Shown piece after piece: positions 60,101 to 64,000 of a stretch of 64,000 nucleotides of DNA; positions within the stretch are counted from its first letter, which is position 1, and the number at the start of each line of letters is the position of its first letter. Position numbers and translations under genes: made by a program. The stretch is taken from positions 1,800,501 through 1,864,500 of the forward strand of contig NZ_CACVBO010000001.1 in assembly GCF_902728235.1 (NCBI RefSeq), in the 5' to 3' direction. The notes beneath the pieces were generated by a model, which worked only from the letters and a program-made list of their open reading frames with translations, ran no database searches and was not told the origin of the DNA. This stretch comes from Lentimonas sp. CC4. Its GTDB lineage: Bacteria > Verrucomicrobiota > Verrucomicrobiia > Opitutales > Coraliomargaritaceae.

Positions 60101-62902
60101 TTCGGGTGTGCCTTGTGCGGTGATTCTTCCTCCGGCTGCGCCGGCTTCGGGGCCGAGCTCGATGATCCAGTCAGCGACTTTGAGGATGTCGATGTTGTGC
60201 TCGATGACGATGAGCGAGTGTCCTGCGTTGACGAGGTTTTGAAGCACGCCGATGAGTCGTTTGACGTCGGCGCGGTGTAGGCCTGTGGTGGGTTCGTCGA
60301 TGAGGATTAAGGCGTGCCCGGATTTTTCGGCGACCTTGCCTAAGTAGCGGACGAGTTTGAGGCGTTGCGATTCGCCGCCGGAGAGCGTGTTGAGTGGTTG
60401 CCCGAGTTTTAAATAGCCGAGGCCGACATCGATCAGGGGCTTGAGGCAGCGGGTGACTTTGGGATGCTCGGCAAAGAAGGTGAGTGCGTCGTCGACATCG
60501 AGATCTAGAATGTCTGCGATAGACTTCCCGTTGAATTCGATCTCAAGGACTTCAGGCTTAAAGCGCTGGCCTTCGCAGGTTTCGCAAGGCACGAATAGAT
60601 CGGATACGAATTGCATCTCGATGCGCTCGAAGCCGAGTCCGGAGCAGGTGTCGCAACGGCCTTCGCCGCTATTGAATGAGAAGTGACCGGGCATCATGCC
60701 TGCGGACTGAGCGGCCTCTAGTTTTGAGAAGAGTTTACGTATCTCAGTCCATGCGTCGGAGTAGCTGGCGGGGTTGGAGCGTGGTGTTTTACTGACGGGA
60801 CTTTGATCGATGAGCACTACATCAGAGAGTGGTAGTGTGGACTCAATATCTTTGAGCGGAGCAGGGTCGTCTGCGATCAGTCCTTTTTGCGCGAGCAAAT
60901 TTTGGTAGATGACGTTGTTGAGTAGAGTGCTCTTACCCGATCCGGATACGCCACTGAGACAGACGAACGATTGTTGCGGAACGTGTAGGTCGACGTTGTC
61001 TAGGTTGTGCTTAGTGGCGCCGTAGATTGAGAGGGTGGGAACTTTGAACGTTGAACTTTGAACGTCGAAATTTGAATGCTTGCCTGTGGTGATACGGCGA
61101 TCAGCAGGGGCTTCAATGTCTTCACGGCCAGAGAGGAAGCGTCCGGTAGTTGTATCCGAAAAAAGGATACTGTCGTAATTGCCGTTGAAGATGAGCTGAC
61201 CTCCGTGAATGCCTGGTTTCGGGCCGATCTCGATGAGATTGTCGGCTGCGCGCATGACTGCTTCGTCGTGCTCCACAACGACGACGGTGTTCCCAAGCGC
61301 GGTGAGCCGTCGGAGGATCGCAATGAGGCGATCCATGTCGCGGGCGTGCAAGCCGACGGAGGGCTCATCGAGCACGAAGAGTGTGTCAACGAGTGCCGAT
61401 CCGAGGCAGGAGGTAAGGTTCACACGCATGGTCTCGCCGCCAGATAAGGTGCGCGAGGTGCGGTCGAGTGTGAGGTAGCCGAGGCCGACTTCCCTCAGAA
61501 AGCAAAGTCGTGCCAATATTCCGTCGAGTGCGTTATTCTGCTGCGACTTTGTTTTCTGAGGAGTGAAAAGTGATGAGTCGGGAGTGATGAGTGAGATCAG
61601 CTCGCTGACACTCTTTTGGTAGAGGTCGGGGAGTGTGTGTCCTTTCCACTTCCAGTTGAGTGCTTCGGACTTTAGGCGTGAGCCGTTGCAGTCGGGGCAG
61701 GTTGAATAACTTCTGAATTTGGATAGGAAGACGCGGACGTGCATCTTGTAGATTTTGGTCTGCAGCCAGTCGAAGAATCGATAAACGCCATACCATTGGT
61801 TATGGTCTTCTTTGTAGTTCGGTTCGCCTTCCATGATGAAGGCGAGTTCCTTTTTGCGTAGTTTTGACCAAGGCACGTCGGTGCGTATCTTGTGCTTCTT
61901 TGCTGCGCGTTGCAGGTCGCGTAGGCTTTCGCTGTAAACGGCGCCTTGGAATGCGCGGATGGCGCCGTCGTCAACGGATAAGCTTTTGTCGGGGGTGACT
62001 AGATTGTAGTCGATCTCAATCACTCTGCCGAAGCCGCGGCATTTGTCGCAGGCGCCGATGGGGGAGTTGAAGGAAAAGAGCGGCGGTGTGGCTGGGCGAT
62101 AGGTGATGCCCGTTTCTGGAGAATGCAGGCCGTGGGTGAATTCTGCGACAGTGGTGCCTTCTGTATCCAGAATGTGAATGCGCCCTTTGCCAAAGGAGAG
62201 GGCGTTTTGTGCGGCTTCGATGAAGCGCGAGCGGCTCTTGTCGTTGATCGCGATGCGATCTTGAACGACTAGAAGAGAGCTGAGACTTGAGGGCTGAGAC
62301 TTGAGGGGGGAGACTTGAGGGGTGAGATCTTCGATTCGGGTGATTTTTCCATCGAAGACTGCTCGGGTGTAGCCTTGGGCAGAGAGGGGCTGTAGGATCT
62401 CGCTCCATTCAAACTTTTCGGGGCGTGTGATGGGAAAGGCGATGATGCGGCTGGTGTCGCGATGGTCTTTGAGGAGCGCTTTCCAGATGGATTGTGGATT
62501 GTCGTCGGTGATTGGTTGGCCAGTGGCTGGGTCGATCAGTGTGGCGACATTGGGGAACCAAGCTTTAAAGAAGTCGCAGAGTTCGGTAATGGTGCCGACG
62601 GTGGAGCGCGATGTTTTGACGGTGTTGGATTGCTGGATCGCAATGGAGGGGCGGATGTTTTCGACCGAATCGACTTTGGGGCGATCCATCAGATCCATGA
62701 ATTGACGAGTGTAGGGCGAGAAGGTCTCTACATAGCGGCGCTGGCCTTCGGCATGCAGCGTCTCGAATACCAAAGAGGATTTACCTGCTCCGCTAAGACC
62801 GGTGACGACTGTGAGTTGACCGATGGGTAGGTCGAGGTCGAAGCCTTTGAGGTTGTTTTGGCGGACGCCGCGTAGGTGGATGGTTTCTTTAGAGGAAGGC
62901 AT
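57182..62902 (-). CDS. uvrA: Double-length excinuclease ABC subunit A (fused UvrA-UvrA) with repeat insertions
   Basis: A 1906-residue protein equal to two UvrA units in tandem, the damage-recognition ATPase of nucleotide excision repair. Each half has two ABC modules. Walker A motifs: GLSGAGKSS (about 36), GVSGSGKST (about 653), GVSGSGKSS (about 1021), GVSGAGKST (about 1593). LSGGE signatures: about 485, 840, 1426, 1790, each followed by (D/E)EP...GLH Walker B; the last is EEPTIGLH. Zinc fingers of the CxxC type ([40 protein letters not shown]) are kept. Normal UvrA is about 950 residues and dimerises; here the dimer is one chain, as in Chlamydia. About seven low-complexity stretches (near 191-210, 437-449, 608-625, 952-988, 1131-1151, 1328-1364, 1615-1645) interrupt the conserved sequence and consist of repeat DNA seen elsewhere in the window. 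Confidence 0.95.
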   Translation of the reverse strand: MPSSKETIHLRGVRQNNLKGFDLDLPIGQLTVVTGLSGAGKSSLVFETLHAEGQRRYVETFSPYTRQFMDLMDRPKVDSVENIRPSIAIQQSNTVKTSRSTVGTITELCDFFKAWFPNVATLIDPATGQPITDDNPQSIWKALLKDHRDTSRIIAFPITRPEKFEWSEILQPLSAQGYTRAVFDGKITRIEDLTPQVSPLKSQPSSLSSLLVVQDRIAINDKSRSRFIEAAQNALSFGKGRIHILDTEGTTVAEFTHGLHSPETGITYRPATPPLFSFNSPIGACDKCRGFGRVIEIDYNLVTPDKSLSVDDGAIRAFQGAVYSESLRDLQRAAKKHKIRTDVPWSKLRKKELAFIMEGEPNYKEDHNQWYGVYRFFDWLQTKIYKMHVRVFLSKFRSYSTCPDCNGSRLKSEALNWKWKGHTLPDLYQKSVSELISLITPDSSLFTPQKTKSQQNNALDGILARLCFLREVGLGYLTLDRTSRTLSGGETMRVNLTSCLGSALVDTLFVLDEPSVGLHARDMDRLIAILRRLTALGNTVVVVEHDEAVMRAADNLIEIGPKPGIHGGQLIFNGNYDSILFSDTTTGRFLSGREDIEAPADRRITTGKHSNFDVQSSTFKVPTLSIYGATKHNLDNVDLHVPQQSFVCLSGVSGSGKSTLLNNVIYQNLLAQKGLIADDPAPLKDIESTLPLSDVVLIDQSPVSKTPRSNPASYSDAWTEIRKLFSKLEAAQSAGMMPGHFSFNSGEGRCDTCSGLGFERIEMQFVSDLFVPCETCEGQRFKPEVLEIEFNGKSIADILDLDVDDALTFFAEHPKVTRCLKPLIDVGLGYLKLGQPLNTLSGGESQRLKLVRYLGKVAEKSGHALILIDEPTTGLHRADVKRLIGVLQNLVNAGHSLIVIEHNIDILKVADWIIELGPEAGAAGGRITAQGTPEQIAKAKCETASYLREALGGTSSASSAEPKPELIAAEPKASYNTSHSSLFTSHSKSLTVRGAREHNLKNINCEIPHNKISVVTGVSGSGKSSLAFDIIFAEGQRRFMESMSAYARQFVEQMPRADVDELSGIAPTVAIEQRVTKGTRKSTVATITEVAQHLRLLFARIGIQHSPTTGEAVVSQSEGALFKRLQTIIKESKSAATNSKLKVGRSMFDVLQLCAPLIRGRKGHHQPLADWARDHGYETLRIDGQLVPIKNFKKLDRYSEHDIELVIADLKQQTTLNKQLTLALKLGKGTAFVLNAKNEIVSWLSTRRTDPTTGEAFPELDPKHFSWNSPRGWCPSCRGYGQIFDWMNKDEEAAIDLPDGVEHGDTCPDCQGARLNPLSSAVRLPLKERRTSNVELSTSSKKQKHSAFDVERSKFDVQRVQGSVNLPDLLSLAPSQLLKTLKRVKTDKRSAPILAELMPEIEERLRFMDRVGLDYLGLDRATATLSGGEAQRIRLAAQLGSNLSGVLYVLDEPSIGLHARDNAQLLTALEQLRDRGNTLLIVEHDEETMKHADQIIDIGPAAGIHGGEIVASGTLAQLRTNKASITGKYLRKSMPHPLRGTHRELPAAWSPRKKKSNEQWISLQGAELRNLKGFDVQIPKQRLTAICGVSGAGKSTLTRDLLKPLVEAAIESKSDKLTQKQLPTSHSSLSTSFRTLCGAESVRKVIEVDQSPIGKTPRSTPATYIGAFDIIRDIYANLPEARFRGYKAGTFSFNTKGGRCETCKGAGRVKLEMNFMPDTYVTCEDCNGRRYGAELDELRWNGKSIADALAMSFEEAAEFFSFHTGLKSLLDAMVETGLGYIELGQYSPTLSGGEAQRLKLVSELAKGMPTFKERQYNKGQGNLYILEEPTIGLHLSDVERLTELLHRLVDKGHTVITIEHHLDVIADADYTIEIGPNGGDAGGELLYQGDVAGLKKTKGSVTAKFL
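57971..58007. repeat. Long palindrome inside uvrA
   Basis: CTTTCGAACGCTCT at 57971-57984 pairs with AGAGCGTTCGAAAG at 57994-58007, and CTCTGC/GCAGAG extend the stem in a slipped register. It encodes the [14 protein letters not shown] stretch of UvrA at about 1632-1645. Confidence 0.8.
58011..58045. repeat. GAGTGAGAAGTG-type insertion in uvrA
   Basis: GTGGAAAGTGAGGAGTGAGA then AGTGGGGAGTTG; encodes the [11 protein letters not shown] part of UvrA. Same unit at 59940-59975 and 61558-61595. Confidence 0.75.
58811..58920. repeat. GAACGTCGAAC-type tandem insertion in uvrA
   Basis: Tandem degenerate units, such as TTGAACGCGTTGAACGTCGA and ACTTTGAACGCTCAACATCG, then after a short spacer TTGAAAGTTCGACGTTCGAT. 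They encode the [16 protein letters not shown] and [13 protein letters not shown] stretches of UvrA (about 1328-1364). Related tracts lie at 59450-59512 and 61030-61080 in the same gene. Confidence 0.8.
59940..60050. repeat. Composite insertion in uvrA between the two halves
   Basis: From 59942 a GTGAGAAGTGAAAAGTGAAG tract, then GCTTCGGTTCGGCGG-type sequence, then the 25-base hairpin (60026-60050) identical to that at 24608-24632. It encodes [15 protein letters not shown] ... [13 protein letters not shown], the linker between the first and second UvrA units (about 952-988). Confidence 0.82.
61030..61080. repeat. GAACTTTGAACG-type insertion in uvrA
   Basis: GTGGGAACTTTGAACGTTGA, then ACTTTGAACGTCGAAATTTG. 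Encodes [14 protein letters not shown] of UvrA at about 608-625. The same unit as at 9838 and 41800. Confidence 0.78.
62275..62332. repeat. GAGCTGAGACTTGAG-type insertion in uvrA
   Basis: Tandem GAGACTTGAGGG(C/G) units; encodes [15 protein letters not shown] of UvrA (about 191-210). The same unit is in the gap behind yehS (57003-57041). Confidence 0.75.
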
Positions 62903-63107
62903 GTCGTGTGACGGGATGCGAAAAGGAAAGTCGTGGTGTATGAGTATGAACGCTCTAGGCTGAGATACCTTACAGCTCCGTGTATTCCTGAAAAGAAAAG
63001 AATAGTGCTTTTTTGTTCATAGTATTAATGCGTAATGGAAGTTCGCCCCTTTTTTTTGTTTGCACAGATCGTTGACTCTACTGGAATAGCCGTTAGCTGA
63101 TTATACA

Positions 63108-64000
63108 ATGGCTGAGTCTAGTAAACGTGTATTATTCGTATTGGGGTCTGGTGTGTCTAAGGAATCGGGAGCACCGATGGTTATAGATGTGACGAATCTA
63201 GTTTTCTCTAAGGACGATGATCGTCTACTCACAGGAGACCGTCATGGACGTTCCTTCAAGCGTGAAGAGATCGATCATATACAAGGTTTTTTGAAAGTGC
63301 TTAAAAAAGAGATTCATCGGATGGGTGAAACCGAAAATTACGAATCGCTGTATTCTCTAGCTCAGCGCATCTCTGAATTTGAAGTTGGGAAACTGAAAGA
63401 TGCTTCGATGGTGCGTTTTCGGGATTATGTTTATCGTGAGACTGCTAGTTTTTGGGCATATTACAAACGCGCTGCTGTTTCTGGGGGACAACCGTTCGGT
63501 GCGATCGCTAGTAAGGCATGTGAGTATATTGAAAAATGTGTTCGTAGATTATTGGACCCTCTAGATGCTCCTAAAGGGCTCGAATTGATCCCTAGTCTAA
63601 TTGATAAATATGGAGCTGGAAATGTCGATGTCTTGACTTTGAACCATGATCGGCTTGTTGAAATTTTACTGAAAAGTCGGGGGATTCCTTACACAACAGG
63701 GTTTGATTCTCAGGAATCGAATGATAGGCAGGTTGATTTTTACGATGATACGGCTTTCGATGACGAAAAATGTGTTCGTATAGTGAAGCTGCATGGCTGT
63801 GTCAGTTGGTGGAAGTTTGGTAAGCGGATGAGTGATGGCAACTATCTGTATGATTGGGGGATAGTAAATGATCCGGAGGTTCATGGCTGGGAGGCTATAG
63901 ATCGTGATGAAGAGAAGTTCAGCTGTCCTACTCATGAGGAGCCAGTCACTACGGGCAATACGACAAAGACAGAAGCCTATACGCGTGGAATTACTGGAGA
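63108..64000 (+). CDS. SIR2-like domain protein (partial, runs off window)
   Basis: The frame is open from ATG 63108 to the window end (297 codons). The Rossmann-type NAD site is at about 10-23 (VLFVLGSGVSKESGAP), with DVLTLNHDRLVEILL (about 174-188) and the catalytic-His-like KLHGCVSWWKFG (about 227-238) in SIR2 order. Sequence between these is helical and basic. Proteins of this SIR2-like class hydrolyse NAD in several phage defence systems, alone or with a partner gene, but others deacylate proteins. The C-terminal part and any partner gene are outside the window. It is divergent from uvrA, with 205 bases between, and its codon use is more AT-rich than that of its neighbours. Confidence 0.82.
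   Translation, partial: MAESSKRVLFVLGSGVSKESGAPMVIDVTNLVFSKDDDRLLTGDRHGRSFKREEIDHIQGFLKVLKKEIHRMGETENYESLYSLAQRISEFEVGKLKDASMVRFRDYVYRETASFWAYYKRAAVSGGQPFGAIASKACEYIEKCVRRLLDPLDAPKGLELIPSLIDKYGAGNVDVLTLNHDRLVEILLKSRGIPYTTGFDSQESNDRQVDFYDDTAFDDEKCVRIVKLHGCVSWWKFGKRMSDGNYLYDWGIVNDPEVHGWEAIDRDEEKFSCPTHEEPVTTGNTTKTEAYTRGITG

Overview
The window looks like chromosome from a marine member of the Verrucomicrobiota, most likely the Opitutae/Puniceicoccales side (Coraliomargarita- or Lentimonas-like). The reasons are two PEP-CTERM surface proteins, a double-length UvrA of the kind known from Chlamydia and its PVC relatives, a CT398/CdsZ-like zinc-ribbon coiled-coil protein, a Rho with a long Lys/Ala- and Arg/Asn-rich N-terminal extension, and moderately GC-rich codon use. 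This is an inference from gene content; no rRNA gene is present. Most genes are ordinary housekeeping genes. The unusual layer is a dense set of small dispersed repeats.

Layout. 1-4257: ion transport on the minus strand (start of a probable FUSC-type membrane protein, a CPA1 cation/proton antiporter, a fungal-type P3A proton ATPase), with a decayed PPK2 fragment between them. 4664-7812: a small PEP-CTERM protein, a repeat-filled gap, then cbpA-cbpM and a small helical protein. 8284-13097: pal, a CbiX-like protein, a NarL-type response regulator, tRNA-Ser(UGA), comM and coaE. 13178-21132: rho followed by a type IV pilus motor block (PilB-like, PilT, second PilB-like, PilC). 21262-26854: a Ste24-type protease, a secreted EEP-family phosphatase/nuclease, an MBL hydrolase, accA, a TPR protein and a CdsZ-like protein.

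26992-33295: a TPR / ExbB / ExbD / TonB-like envelope-energising operon, dCMP deaminase, YqgE, and paired zinc-independent ribosomal proteins L36 and L31. 33571-39246: a ComEC-like protein without its hydrolase domain, rarA, two small envelope proteins and lpd. 39416-43448: an oligopeptide ABC importer (permeases and lipoprotein) with a small unknown gene downstream. 43547-49848: cardiolipin synthase, an unknown conserved protein, an EEP hydrolase, rlmH, tRNA-Ser(GCU), an orphan glycine-betaine binding protein, DUF1289 and DUF5069 proteins. 50047-53084: a two-gene unit with a DUF4132 protein. 53120-57002: transglutaminase-like protein, a large repetitive PEP-CTERM protein, YehS. 57182-62902: the giant uvrA. 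63108-64000: the start of a SIR2-like protein cut by the window edge.

The most interesting signal is that uvrA carries about seven low-complexity insertions, placed between its conserved motifs. They are built from the same short DNA repeats that fill intergenic gaps elsewhere in the window: a GAACGTCGAAC-type repeat, a GAGTGAGAAGTG-type repeat, a 25-base GC-rich hairpin present identically at 24608 and 60026, and a long palindrome. The same repeat also supplies the last residues of the oligopeptide-binding protein. This resembles the Rickettsia palindromic elements that insert in frame into genes. Several larger inverted-repeat elements (7932, 8079, 24343, 33393/49221, 39322, 57042) make the gaps look like a collection of small non-autonomous repeats. 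No CRISPR array, intact transposase or rRNA was seen.
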